In this document: positions 28,728 through 36,317 of the stretch, one piece after another
How the letters are laid out: each line of letters begins with the position of its first letter
Position numbering within the stretch: position 1 is the first letter of the stretch
IMG/VR virus record: IMGVR_UViG_3300020283_000009
Span: 1-36,317 of that record
Length of the DNA: 36,317 nt
Reading direction: 5' to 3' (one strand)
Source of the DNA: a virus
Made by a program: the position numbers and the translations under genes
Notes under the pieces: model-generated
Databases searched by the model: none
Seen by the model: only the letters and a program-made list of their open reading frames with translations
Told to the model about the DNA's origin: nothing

Positions 28728-31700
28728 TATCTCCTGCCATCTTGTTTAACATCTACCCTTGGGCTACCTAGCTTCCATTTAGACCCTAATGCATCTGATT
28801 CTACACGAAGTGCAAAGGAACGTCCACGAACTCTTACATCTAATTGATTTGTGAAAGTTTCAACAGGAACAGAGGCGGTGCGAATCGCCGTCCCTGCTGA
28901 ACTTTGTTCAAAATCCGCTCCAGGATAATTACGACCTTTTATGGTAAAAGTTGCCTGCGGAGAAGACGCAGATACAGAACCTTCAAATGTTAAATCAGGT
29001 ATAACCCTGTTTACAAAAGAAAATCTTTCTCCGTCAGCGATATCTATACCTGCGGACTCAATAAATGAGTTCATAGCTATGCCGTCATCGTCATAGCCAA
29101 GCTCATGATTGTAAAGATACCCATTTGCTGTAGCCAAGGGAAAGGTCCGTGTGCCGCGATCCAACCACGCTGTCCTGCTAAGTGTGCCAAAATACCAAAC
29201 TTTTTCGCTATAATTGAACGTTACATACTTGTCATTTTCAGTGGCATTTGCAGATGGATAAAACCAAATTACCTCACTAAACTCTGTGTTAACTCCCGCC
29301 ATGACTTTACTTCGTTCTTCAAGGTTGAAATTTAAAAAGACTTTGTCTCTGACAGTGCAAGGAAGGGTTTGAGTACGACCGTCATAAACATAAAAAGTAT
29401 CAATCCCCATCCAGAAAACAAAATCTTCTGTTGCTGCGGCTGCGTTGGGGCTCATAATAGTAATGTTACTTGAAATTTGTTGTAGACCGAATACGTTTGG
29501 CTCTCCTACAAATCTCATTGACGTAAGCGCAGTGTCTGTCCAGACAAGTATTTCACGTTTTGTTTCAATAGCTTGCATGAAAGTTGACCCTGCACCTAAA
29601 GGTAGAGTTCCTGCCGTATTGTTTACAGTAGGGAAAAAATCTGTGGGCAATTCTCTTGATGAAAATCTTATTAAAAGAGGATCTTGTATACCATTACCGT
29701 TGATGTCAGAAGCACTTGATCCTATGTCATCTGCACCAAAAGCAATGACATGACGTTGGGTGTCTGAAACTAGAACCTGTTTACATTTGGTAGGTATGCT
29801 TGTTCTCGTTCCCGGTCGCGTATTCAACGGTATCGCACGAGTATTCAAGTTATTTGTTCTGTCCCAATAGTATATTTGGTCATCTCTTGGATTTAATATT
29901 AAATCTTCAACAAAGTTATCGTGAGACCATAATCTTATTTGATTACGGGTGGTCACCCCGCCAGATGCAGCGTCACCCCACCCTGCAAAGTCATTTATTG
30001 GGTCAGCATTACCTTTTGCTAATCGCACAACAGAACCATCAGCGTGAGTTGCGGCTACAGTCGGGCCAAAAGTATTGACGTTGGAGCTTGTTAAAGTTCC
30101 TGCGTAACCTCTTGTACATCCTGTTAAATCATTTGTGATTGCTGTAACCGTAAAAGTTACGTCATTAAGAGGGGTTGCCCCACCTAACGTGTTACCAGCT
30201 ATTGTAATTGTGTCTCCAACTGCGTAACCACTCCCAGCGGTGGTTGCAGTGACTGACGTGTATGTCGTCGTCGTCGCAACAACAGTAAATTCTGCGCCCG
30301 TGCCGCTTCCACTTGTACTTGCTTGAGATTTACCTGTATACGTAGCGGCGGTTCCAGCCGATCCGCCAGAAGTTACAATATTTCCAACTGTTTGGACACC
30401 AGTGCTTGATACGCCGCCCACAAGTATTAGCTCGTTGTCTATTAAGACTACATCCCCGGCAACTATACCAGTTGTATCAGTCAGCGTAAGTGTAGTGTCA
30501 GAAGAGCTAAGAGTTCCACCCTCATTTAAAGTGGTTTGTAAAGCAGCCGAAGTAACCCCGTAATATTGCCCAGCACCCCAACCTGTACCTCCCACCGTTG
30601 TATTTAGACCTACGTTAATCTGATATTCTGCCACAGTATTATTTATAAGACTGTCGACTGTAAATGTTTTTGCTGAACCAGGAACGCCATGACCAAAGTT
30701 TGCAAAAACAGAATAAACAATTTGATCTCCTACTCTATATCCGCTTCCTCCACTGGTCACAGAATTAAAAACGTATTCGTATAAAAATGAATACGTGAAA
30801 TTTTGTACTCCTCCTATTGACACTATGGTTGTATTAACGCCTACTGTATTTTCTGTAAAATTTGCGACGAAGCTAGTTGTTCCTGCGGGGAAGGATGTAA
30901 TAACTGAACTAGAATCATTTGGGTCTATAGCCACGTCAAATGTGTGAGGTTCCACAGAAGTTATGTTCAAAACTAAATCATTTGCTGTCGTTGCTCCTCC
31001 AAGACTTGTTCCTGGAATGGTAATGGTAATTTGTGCCCCGTTTCCAGTAACAGTAGAATAACGAGTTCCGCCGTCTGTAACAGCGTCTACTGCATATCCC
31101 CCAGAACCGTCTGTTGTAATTGTAAATTTCGCTCCACTTCCATTACCACTAGAGACCGTACCCGTGACGTTTGTGAACGTAGCACTGCCTGTAGAAGTCC
31201 CAGAGGCAACACTTACTGTTTTTATGGGATTATCATTCAAAGAAGGATTCATACCATCATTTACAGGGGTAGTAGTTTGAGGTCCAATGCCATTGCTAGC
31301 TGCTTGTGCTTGTGATGTAATTGTTAATGTTTTAACTCCGCTGGTTGCCCCGTCTAAAATATCTCCGTCAAGTGAAGTCACTGTAATGGTAAGATTATTA
31401 GCTGGTGTAGAGCCGCCAAGAGAAGCACCGGGAATGGTAATAGTGTCATTTACTGCGTAGCCAGTGCCTATGTTCGTCACAGTAACAGACGTGTAACTTG
31501 AGGAACCTGCAACTACTGTAAACTCCGCCCCTGTCCCACTACCACTTGTTGCGCTTTGTGTTTTTCCAGTGTGCGTGGCTGCACCAGCAGAGGTGCCAGC
31601 AAGAGTTGTTTGTCTTACTCCAGTAGTATTAGCTGTCGCAGTCAATGTAATCTGATAATTATCAGCATCAAGCACAGCAGTAATTTGATGTTCTGTATTA

Positions 31701-32134
31701 AGTAAAGCTGCTGTTATATTTGGGCCTAAAGATTCTGCTCCAGAAAAAGTAACAAAATCATTTTGTGCTGCACCGTGTCCAGCATTCGTTACTTTAATGA
31801 TGTTTGAATCGTCAGTGGCTGTAAAAGTCACCTGTCCTGCGGAAGTTGTGGTTCTTACTGGGGTGATATCATTAAAGATTTGTCCCTCTTCAATATAGTA
31901 CTTAATATGTGACCCTAATCCTAAAAAGTCAGAGCCATCTAAGGCTATCCAGTTGTGAAGGCCACGAACAGTGCCTAAATAAGTGCTATCACTATACTTT
32001 GACCACCCTCCCATTTTTTCAGGATAGCCAAACCGAAACCTGATTTTGTCACAATCGCGCCACCCACCTTCATTGGAATAAGAGGTGATATCAGTGTTAA
32101 TACCGGGTTGAAATTGTAATTTTGTCAACGCCAT
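28727..32134 (-). CDS. Large tail protein with repeat-domain insertion
   Basis: A 1135-residue protein. The N-terminus (LQFQPGINTDITSYSNEGGWRDCDKIRFRFG) and the C-terminal 440 residues belong to a tail protein family common in marine podovirus-like phages, possibly related to P22 gp10. C-terminal landmarks include LWSHDNFVEDL, ILVWTDTALTSMRFVGEPNVFG, FWMGIDTFYVYDG and SRTAWLDRG. Between them, about residues 180-700, lie Gly/Thr/Ser-rich repeats with GSGTGAEFTVV and GSGYAVGDTITI cores that look like beta-sandwich or adhesin-like units. The function is inferred as a tail tube, hub or head-tail stopper with surface-exposed decoration. Confidence 0.75.
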   Translation of the reverse strand: MALTKLQFQPGINTDITSYSNEGGWRDCDKIRFRFGYPEKMGGWSKYSDSTYLGTVRGLHNWIALDGSDFLGLGSHIKYYIEEGQIFNDITPVRTTTSAGQVTFTATDDSNIIKVTNAGHGAAQNDFVTFSGAESLGPNITAALLNTEHQITAVLDADNYQITLTATANTTGVRQTTLAGTSAGAATHTGKTQSATSGSGTGAEFTVVAGSSSYTSVTVTNIGTGYAVNDTITIPGASLGGSTPANNLTITVTSLDGDILDGATSGVKTLTITSQAQAASNGIGPQTTTPVNDGMNPSLNDNPIKTVSVASGTSTGSATFTNVTGTVSSGNGSGAKFTITTDGSGGYAVDAVTDGGTRYSTVTGNGAQITITIPGTSLGGATTANDLVLNITSVEPHTFDVAIDPNDSSSVITSFPAGTTSFVANFTENTVGVNTTIVSIGGVQNFTYSFLYEYVFNSVTSGGSGYRVGDQIVYSVFANFGHGVPGSAKTFTVDSLINNTVAEYQINVGLNTTVGGTGWGAGQYYGVTSAALQTTLNEGGTLSSSDTTLTLTDTTGIVAGDVVLIDNELILVGGVSSTGVQTVGNIVTSGGSAGTAATYTGKSQASTSGSGTGAEFTVVATTTTYTSVTATTAGSGYAVGDTITIAGNTLGGATPLNDVTFTVTAITNDLTGCTRGYAGTLTSSNVNTFGPTVAATHADGSVVRLAKGNADPINDFAGWGDAASGGVTTRNQIRLWSHDNFVEDLILNPRDDQIYYWDRTNNLNTRAIPLNTRPGTRTSIPTKCKQVLVSDTQRHVIAFGADDIGSSASDINGNGIQDPLLIRFSSRELPTDFFPTVNNTAGTLPLGAGSTFMQAIETKREILVWTDTALTSMRFVGEPNVFGLQQISSNITIMSPNAAAATEDFVFWMGIDTFYVYDGRTQTLPCTVRDKVFLNFNLEERSKVMAGVNTEFSEVIWFYPSANATENDKYVTFNYSEKVWYFGTLSRTAWLDRGTRTFPLATANGYLYNHELGYDDDGIAMNSFIESAGIDIADGERFSFVNRVIPDLTFEGSVSASSPQATFTIKGRNYPGADFEQSSAGTAIRTASVPVETFTNQLDVRVRGRSFALRVESDALGSKWKLGSPRVDVKQDGRR
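30150..31590 (-). repeat. Region coding three related 65-75-residue beta-rich repeats
   Basis: Units at about 31400-31590, 30960-31170 and 30150-30345. The first and last share TGK(T/S)Q(S/A) followed by SGSGTGAEFTVV, then (T/S)GYAV(N/G)DTITI and LGG(S/A)TP-N; the middle one is more divergent. A further partial unit (VTSGGSGYRVGDQIVY) lies near 30700-30775. Confidence 0.7.
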
Positions 32135-32136
32135 GT

Positions 32137-33162
32137 TTATAATCCTGTCACTGTACCGTTTGAAGCACCACCTGTTAAAACACTCAGTATACTGCCTCTA
32201 ACACTATTACTTGGAGACAAACTAACAGACACCCAAAAAGATTGCGCGTAAGTCATAGTGCTGCCCAAAGTCATAGTGGTGTTGCTTTTGTTATTTGACG
32301 CAAACCAAAATTCACGATTACCATTTATTACTTTAGAACCAAATGCTAAATCTCTGGCGTCTCTTCCGTAATAATTATAAACGGTTTGCGTAACATACTC
32401 ATTAGTATCGGTGGTATCTAATGCGCCAGAACTTAAAAGAGGAAAAATGGAAGATATATTAGTGGAACCTGCTCCTGTATTATTGTAGTCTAATTCGTTA
32501 TATGTCCAACTTACTATAAATTGGTTGCCAGAACGAGTAAGTTTACAGAAGAAATTCCCACTATAATCTGAGTGTCGTATATCAGGCGCAGACGCACCAC
32601 CTTGTCCCCCAATAAATCCAATTTTTGCAGACCCATCACCAGAAAAAGTAGAATTAAAACCTTCGCTATTAGTTCCAGTAACAGATCCATTGTTTGTAAC
32701 TGCAACAGTTTCTAAACTTAAATTATTGATTGCATACGCACCAGTACCAGTAATTGTTCCATTGTTAATGATTGTAAGTGTTCCAACCGCACCAGACGGG
32801 TACTTGATAGCGTCAGTACCAACATCCCCTGATACTGTAACATTTGAATCAACGACAATTATTTTAGGATAGTTTACAGTATAATCATCACCAAAAATCG
32901 TTGCTACGTTTTGATTAGTAGCATCAGAAGTGAAGGTCTGCTTAAAACCTTTTTCTTGAGAATAAAAGTCACCTAAAGAAACTGTTCCACTTGTAGGCAC
33001 ATTAGCAGATAAATTTACACCGTTATTGTTTGACGCTTTTGCACGAACTAATGACCCACCTCTACGATAATCCGCAAACGAAATAGCTGTGTTGCTGCCT
33101 GTGTTGTATTCGGTTCTTAGGTCAGCAAAACTTATAGCGTTTCCAGATGCTGGTAGAGCCAT
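32137..33162 (-). CDS. Tail fibre or appendage protein (LPASG type)
   Basis: A 341-residue protein starting MALPASGNAISFADLRTEYN, then a second 'AISFADYRRGG'. The 'LPxSGxISFxDLRTEY' start is typical of marine phage appendage proteins and probably attaches to the tail. Residues about 100-190 are beta-helix-like (VTVSGDVGTDAIKYPSG, ITGTGAYAINNLS), with GGQGGASAPD following. The C-terminal domain is Asn/Ser/Thr-rich and probably exposed to the host surface. A receptor-binding role is inferred. Confidence 0.65.
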   Translation of the reverse strand: MALPASGNAISFADLRTEYNTGSNTAISFADYRRGGSLVRAKASNNNGVNLSANVPTSGTVSLGDFYSQEKGFKQTFTSDATNQNVATIFGDDYTVNYPKIIVVDSNVTVSGDVGTDAIKYPSGAVGTLTIINNGTITGTGAYAINNLSLETVAVTNNGSVTGTNSEGFNSTFSGDGSAKIGFIGGQGGASAPDIRHSDYSGNFFCKLTRSGNQFIVSWTYNELDYNNTGAGSTNISSIFPLLSSGALDTTDTNEYVTQTVYNYYGRDARDLAFGSKVINGNREFWFASNNKSNTTMTLGSTMTYAQSFWVSVSLSPSNSVRGSILSVLTGGASNGTVTGL

Positions 33163-33821
33163 TATGGTGATCCAAAAGCTGTAACATTGTCAGAAGCGAC
33201 TACGGCTCCTGTGCTGGATAATTTAAATACTGTTGTGCTATTATATTTGAACAACAAATCATTATCCCCTGTATCCAGTACAATTTCCCACTTACTTGTA
33301 CCAAATTTTATGGACTGATTACCCATCAGAATATCGTTGCTATTTGCGTCTAAATCACCGCCAAGTTGAGGGGAGGTGTCATTTACTAAATCTGTTGGTG
33401 CAGCCAAAACACTTGTAAAATCTGCCACTGCTGCACCAGTTCCTTTACCATCAGCGTAAATAATCGCAGATTCACCGTTGTTGACAGTTGCGTTTGCGCC
33501 ACCGCCTTGTGAAAAAATAGCGTTCTGACCAGAGTTATTTTGTACAAAAAACAATTTTTGTTGGTCATTAGGGCTGATGGTAATGGTATTTGCACCGGAT
33601 GGCGTACCGCCCAAAATTAACACTTTATAGTGTCCCTCAGAAAGCTGACCGTCTGTGGTGGTTAGGGTATGAGTTGTTCCCGACAATGTTATTTCACCAA
33701 CGCCGCCAGTAATACGGTCAAGAATGTCGAAATTCCGATTAACAGTCGAACCCCAAGCACCTGCCTGTTCACCAGAACCAGGTTGCTCTATGCCAGAATT
33801 GGAAGTATAGGTACTTGCCAT
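33162..33821 (-). CDS. Tail fibre-like protein
   Basis: A 219-residue protein with STYTSNSGIEQPGSGEQAGAWG and VNRNFDILDRITGG near the N-terminus. This start is common in small marine phage fibre proteins. A Gly/Thr-rich beta region and a C-terminal LVNDTSPQLGGDLDANSNDI segment resemble trimeric fibre repeats. It is coupled downstream to the LPASG gene by TAATG and is separated from the repeat gene upstream by a directly adjacent stop/start (TAAATG). Confidence 0.65.
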   Translation of the reverse strand: MASTYTSNSGIEQPGSGEQAGAWGSTVNRNFDILDRITGGVGEITLSGTTHTLTTTDGQLSEGHYKVLILGGTPSGANTITISPNDQQKLFFVQNNSGQNAIFSQGGGANATVNNGESAIIYADGKGTGAAVADFTSVLAAPTDLVNDTSPQLGGDLDANSNDILMGNQSIKFGTSKWEIVLDTGDNDLLFKYNSTTVFKLSSTGAVVASDNVTAFGSP

Positions 33822-34556
33822 TTATACCACCTTGTTTGTCCATGTTTCAGACGACGTTCCTGCGTTTATTTGAGTCCAGGTATCGCCAGTGTGTGTGACT
33901 TGTGTCCAGTTTTCTGATGTTGCACCCGCATCAATTTGCTCCCACAGTATATCACCATTTGCTGTTATCACAAATACACTGTTAATTTCTATCGGCCCTT
34001 CGCCTGCGCCAGGGTAGATTATTAAAAGACCACCCAGAGATGATAAGTCAAATTGTGAGTCCATATCAACTGTAGCAAGAGTCAACAATCCTCCTAATGG
34101 GTCTATCTCAAACTCAAAATCTTGTGTGCTTATAAGATCTAACAACACATTAGATGCTGTGGTCTGTGTGAAGTTTGCATCTAACTGAGCGACACCTACA
34201 GCTATCAGGGTTTGTGTGGTGGTCTGTGTGAAGTTTGCGTCTATTGCCGCAACTCCAGAGGCGATAAAGTTAGCAACAGTAGTTTGGTCAAACTGAGCGT
34301 CTAGTGAAGCAGAAGTTATAGCAAAACGCACACCATCTGTGGTTTGAGTGAAGTTTGAAGAAATATCAATTTCAGCGACAAGTATCCCTGACGCTGCTGT
34401 AAGCTTGGAGAAAAAAGCATCAACAGTCATGCTCCCAAGAAAAATGCCAGACAGGTTTGTAGACTGTGTAAAATTTGCGTCAAGCGTTTGGCTTCCAAAA
34501 AGCACAACGCCGTCCGTAGCAATACTGTTTTCAGATATTGCCTGAGAACCAAACAT
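33822..34556 (-). CDS. Repeat protein with (D/S)ANFTQTT units, probable fibre component
   Basis: A 244-residue protein whose first 180 residues carry seven to eight units of roughly 20-27 residues centred on LDANFTQST, VDAFFSKLT, ISSNFTQTT, LDAQFDQTT, IDANFTQTT, LDANFTQTT and MDSQFDLSS. The C-terminal 65 residues differ, with tandem ENWTQVTHTGDTWTQINAGTSSETWT. The regular units suggest a beta-solenoid or fibre shaft. No family name recognised. TAATG coupling joins it to the gene upstream. Confidence 0.65.
   Translation of the reverse strand: MFGSQAISENSIATDGVVLFGSQTLDANFTQSTNLSGIFLGSMTVDAFFSKLTAASGILVAEIDISSNFTQTTDGVRFAITSASLDAQFDQTTVANFIASGVAAIDANFTQTTTQTLIAVGVAQLDANFTQTTASNVLLDLISTQDFEFEIDPLGGLLTLATVDMDSQFDLSSLGGLLIIYPGAGEGPIEINSVFVITANGDILWEQIDAGATSENWTQVTHTGDTWTQINAGTSSETWTNKVV
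34060..34520 (-). repeat. Coding repeats for FTQTT units
   Basis: Degenerate repeats inside gene 33822-34556. The nucleotide core 'GTCTGTGTGAAGTTTGC' occurs at least twice, at about 34163-34180 and 34221-34238, showing that some copies are recent. Confidence 0.65.
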
Positions 34557-35107
34557 TATCCAGCTATTTCCATGACTGTAATTGACGACACACCTCTTGA
34601 CCCATAGTCGGCATCAGCGTCATTCTTTGTCCTATTTAAATAAAATGTTCCGTTATAAGTAGAACCTAAAGTGCCTTGCATCTTGTAAGTCGTAGCTGAT
34701 GTTGTCGCAGGAGAATCTAAAAACATTCCACTAAGTTCTCCCATTTCAAAATTATATGGATCTGCCTGTGATCGGAGCACACTAGTTGACCCAAACCTAT
34801 TTCCAGAACTATCCCCCACCGAAATTGCAGTACTACCCCTTACTAGTCGAATATGTGCTGTTGCAGTAGTACTTTGCGAAATATTACAAGAAAATATAAC
34901 AAGTATTTTATTGCTTGATGAAGTTGGTGTAATGCTTACAGACATACCGCTTATGTCAACAAAAGTGTTTGTATTTGATGAAGTAAAGCTAGCTACGTCA
35001 GTTTTAGTCGTACTAACTACCTGAAGAACAGAACCAGCAGGCTGTTTAGAAGACGGAACTGTAGTGCTTGTGCCTAACAGATTAGCAAGATTACGGGCAT
35101 TACTCAT
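34556..35107 (-). CDS. Tail fibre-like protein (ARNLANLLG type)
   Basis: A 183-residue protein with MSNARNLANLLGTSTTVPSS near the start, GSVLQVVSTTKTD, then a beta-rich C-terminal domain ending VSSITVMEIAG. The ARNLANLLG start followed by VLQVV is frequent in marine phage fibre proteins. The C-terminal 100 residues resemble those of the gene at 36004-36317, so the two are paralogues. It probably forms part of the receptor-binding complex. Confidence 0.7.
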   Translation of the reverse strand: MSNARNLANLLGTSTTVPSSKQPAGSVLQVVSTTKTDVASFTSSNTNTFVDISGMSVSITPTSSSNKILVIFSCNISQSTTATAHIRLVRGSTAISVGDSSGNRFGSTSVLRSQADPYNFEMGELSGMFLDSPATTSATTYKMQGTLGSTYNGTFYLNRTKNDADADYGSRGVSSITVMEIAG

Positions 35108-35110
35108 AGC

Positions 35111-35509
35111 TTACTCCGGCTTATCAGGCCACACCACATCGTCAAGTGATGAGAATGTTTTAGTTATATCTCGCAGTGCTTGACGATAGGCTGTGCGTTC
35201 TGCGGACATAGTAAGGTCAGACGATGCCCACCAATCTGTTTCAGCGATACGGCGATTACGCTCTTCGCGCAATAGCTTTAATGGTTCAGCATTATTTAAG
35301 TTCGTTAGCTCTCTGTCTACTAAAGCCCAAGTAATACCGTTATCTTGCCAAACTTTAGGGTCAGTTTCTAAAATTGCTGACCCGCTTTCGTCAACACCAA
35401 TTACAAGGCGAAAGCATTTATCAAAAGATTGTGCGCTCGTAGGCTCACCGTACAGTACGAACTGGCAGTTTGGGTCTAATGCTAAAATTGCTTCTGATAC
35501 TGATGCCAT
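35111..35509 (-). CDS. Phage tail assembly chaperone-like protein
   Basis: A 132-residue protein with LREERNRRIAETDWWASSDLTMSAERTAYRQALRDIT at about residues 80-116, the hallmark of the Phage_tail_APC (PF16778-type) family. The N-terminal half (AILALDPNCQFVLYGEPTS) is variable. Such proteins are encoded among fibre genes and are thought to help fibre assembly or attachment. It is separated from the flanking genes by only three bases on each side. Confidence 0.8.
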   Translation of the reverse strand: MASVSEAILALDPNCQFVLYGEPTSAQSFDKCFRLVIGVDESGSAILETDPKVWQDNGITWALVDRELTNLNNAEPLKLLREERNRRIAETDWWASSDLTMSAERTAYRQALRDITKTFSSLDDVVWPDKPE

Positions 35510-35512
35510 AAT

Positions 35513-36007
35513 TTACCCTATAAACGTATATGTTGCCCAGTTATAGGGAACATCTGTAGTTTGATAATAACTAATATTATTGTTTTGCTGTAAATATAGT
35601 TTATCATTTGCAGAACATTTTATGGTCATACTACCTTGAACTGACCTATTTTGAGTATAAACCCTACCAAGAGCAGTTGCAGAGCCGCCCGTCTCTCTAT
35701 AAAAAAGCCAAGCCTGCACTTGATCAACACTTTGCGATAAGGTTGAAAGTTCTACTCTATAAAGTCCAGCTACTGGACAAGTAAATTTATATGTAGAGGT
35801 GTCATAATGATTACCGTCATTAACAAAAGCGTAAGAAAAATCAACTATCGTATTAGCTGTTTTTGCTACATAACTATCAGTTCCAGGGAAACCCACAAAA
35901 GCAAAAGGAATAACAGGTCTTGAAACCCTACCACTGCTGTCAATCGTTAGTGCAGTGTTTGAGTTTGTTGGGTCTTGGATTTCAGTGACTTTTAATATGC
36001 TAGTCAT
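35513..36007 (-). CDS. C1q/TNF-like tail fibre tip protein
   Basis: A 164-residue protein. The N-terminus MTSILKVTEIQDPTNSNTALTIDSSGRV is a typical marine phage fibre attachment segment. The C-terminal domain has YDTSTYKFTCPVAGLYRVELSTLS and ends YNWATYTFIG, the beta-jellyroll pattern of C1q/TNF-like domains often used as receptor-binding tips. ATG 36007 overlaps the TGA of the gene upstream (ATGA). Confidence 0.75.
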   Translation of the reverse strand: MTSILKVTEIQDPTNSNTALTIDSSGRVSRPVIPFAFVGFPGTDSYVAKTANTIVDFSYAFVNDGNHYDTSTYKFTCPVAGLYRVELSTLSQSVDQVQAWLFYRETGGSATALGRVYTQNRSVQGSMTIKCSANDKLYLQQNNNISYYQTTDVPYNWATYTFIG

Positions 36008-36317
36008 CCGCCAATCTCCATAACAGTAAGTGTTGATACACCATTAGCATCATAGCCGCCTGAATAATCTAAATTTCTATGGCTTCTATTAATATAAGCT
36101 ACTTGAGAACCAGAATCTGACCTTTTAGCAAATTGAACTTTATAAGTAACAGCAGATGTAGTATTAGGTGAATCAAGATGTTGCGCTGGAAGATGCAAAA
36201 TTATATAAGCACTCCCGCCAACAACACTAGATGCATAACTAAAATGAGACGTACTTCTATTGCTACCTGTGTCGTCAGGGGTTAGTAAAGCTACTCCATT
36301 TCTTACCAATCTAAGAT
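36004..36317 (-). CDS. Tail fibre-like protein, 5' end outside window
   Basis: A partial gene. The frame continues through the right end of the window: codons before TTG 36309 read on without a stop, and that Leu aligns with 'IRLVRGS' of the paralogue at 34556-35107. So the apparent TTG start is not the real start. About 100 residues are visible, with HLDSPNTTSAVTYKVQF and the ending VSTLTVMEIGG shared with the paralogue. Probable receptor-binding or fibre protein. Confidence 0.7.
   Translation of the reverse strand, partial: LRLVRNGVALLTPDDTGSNRSTSHFSYASSVVGGSAYIILHLPAQHLDSPNTTSAVTYKVQFAKRSDSGSQVAYINRSHRNLDYSGGYDANGVSTLTVMEIGG

Noticed and set aside
1-36317. Search for integrase, repressor, CRISPR array, tRNA or insertion sequence
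   Set aside because: No sequence or motif supporting any of these was seen by eye; a temperate lifestyle rests only on the PolA residue and is not claimed.

Overview
The window is a continuous piece of a tailed-phage genome. Its gene families are those I associate with marine podovirus-like phages: a family A DNA polymerase, a DUF3310 protein, a GH108 lysozyme, a large internal-virion-type protein, a tail protein beginning 'LQFQPGIN..SNEGGWRDCDKIRF', and short tail-fibre genes with 'LPASG', 'ARNLANLLG' and C1q-like starts. Base composition is moderate and AT-leaning. A marine alphaproteobacterial host is a guess. I see no integrase, CI-like repressor, tRNA, rRNA, CRISPR array or insertion sequence. 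Terminase large subunit, portal and major capsid genes are not in the window and probably lie beyond its ends.

Layout. (1) 1-5092, minus strand: tightly packed small accessory genes, including a cysteine-rich protein, a DUF932 protein, a zinc-ribbon protein, a VRR-NUC nuclease and a TerS-like protein. It contains two clear sigma70-like promoters, two intrinsic terminators and a previously hidden 31-codon gene (2381-2476). (2) 5093-5659: the longest non-coding stretch, with GTTACA repeats, an AT-rich core, a hairpin, three tandem GTCA-N6-TGAC palindromes and a near-consensus promoter. (3) 5662-6258, plus: an XF1762/Mom-like acetyltransferase-fold protein in its own promoter-to-terminator cassette. 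(4) 6331-7417, minus: three small genes. (5) 7494-8582, plus: a small basic protein, an orphan DNA adenine methyltransferase and a hidden 57-codon basic AT-hook-like gene. (6) 8657-15887, minus: the replication operon, transcribed leftwards from a conserved unknown protein through an SSB-like protein, AEP-type primase, UvrD-like helicase, DUF3310, PolA, a ribbon-helix-helix protein and a TSCPD-like protein. (7) 15976-17603, plus: a SNF2-type helicase and a zinc-ribbon protein. (8) 17574-36317, minus: the virion operon, containing in transcription order tail-fibre genes, the large tail protein, putative ejection proteins, a lysozyme and a terminal unknown protein.

How the genes fit together: replication appears to use a PolA with Leu at the position equivalent to E. 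coli Phe762, an archaeo-eukaryotic-type primase, SF1 and SNF2 helicases, and an SSB-like protein. No DnaB-type helicase or TOPRIM primase is visible. Both the SSB-like protein and the primase end in an acidic D-(L/I)-P-F tail like that of bacterial SSB. The plus-strand genes form three compact cassettes set between leftward operons, each behind a divergent promoter region; two of them (DNA-modification-like) also end at convergent terminators. The virion operon shows extreme coupling, with seven TAATG stop/start junctions.

The strongest leads are the operator array and possible origin in 5093-5659, the Mom-like cassette, the SSB-tail mimicry on the primase, the two structured RNA elements in the replication operon, and several repeat-expanded virion proteins.
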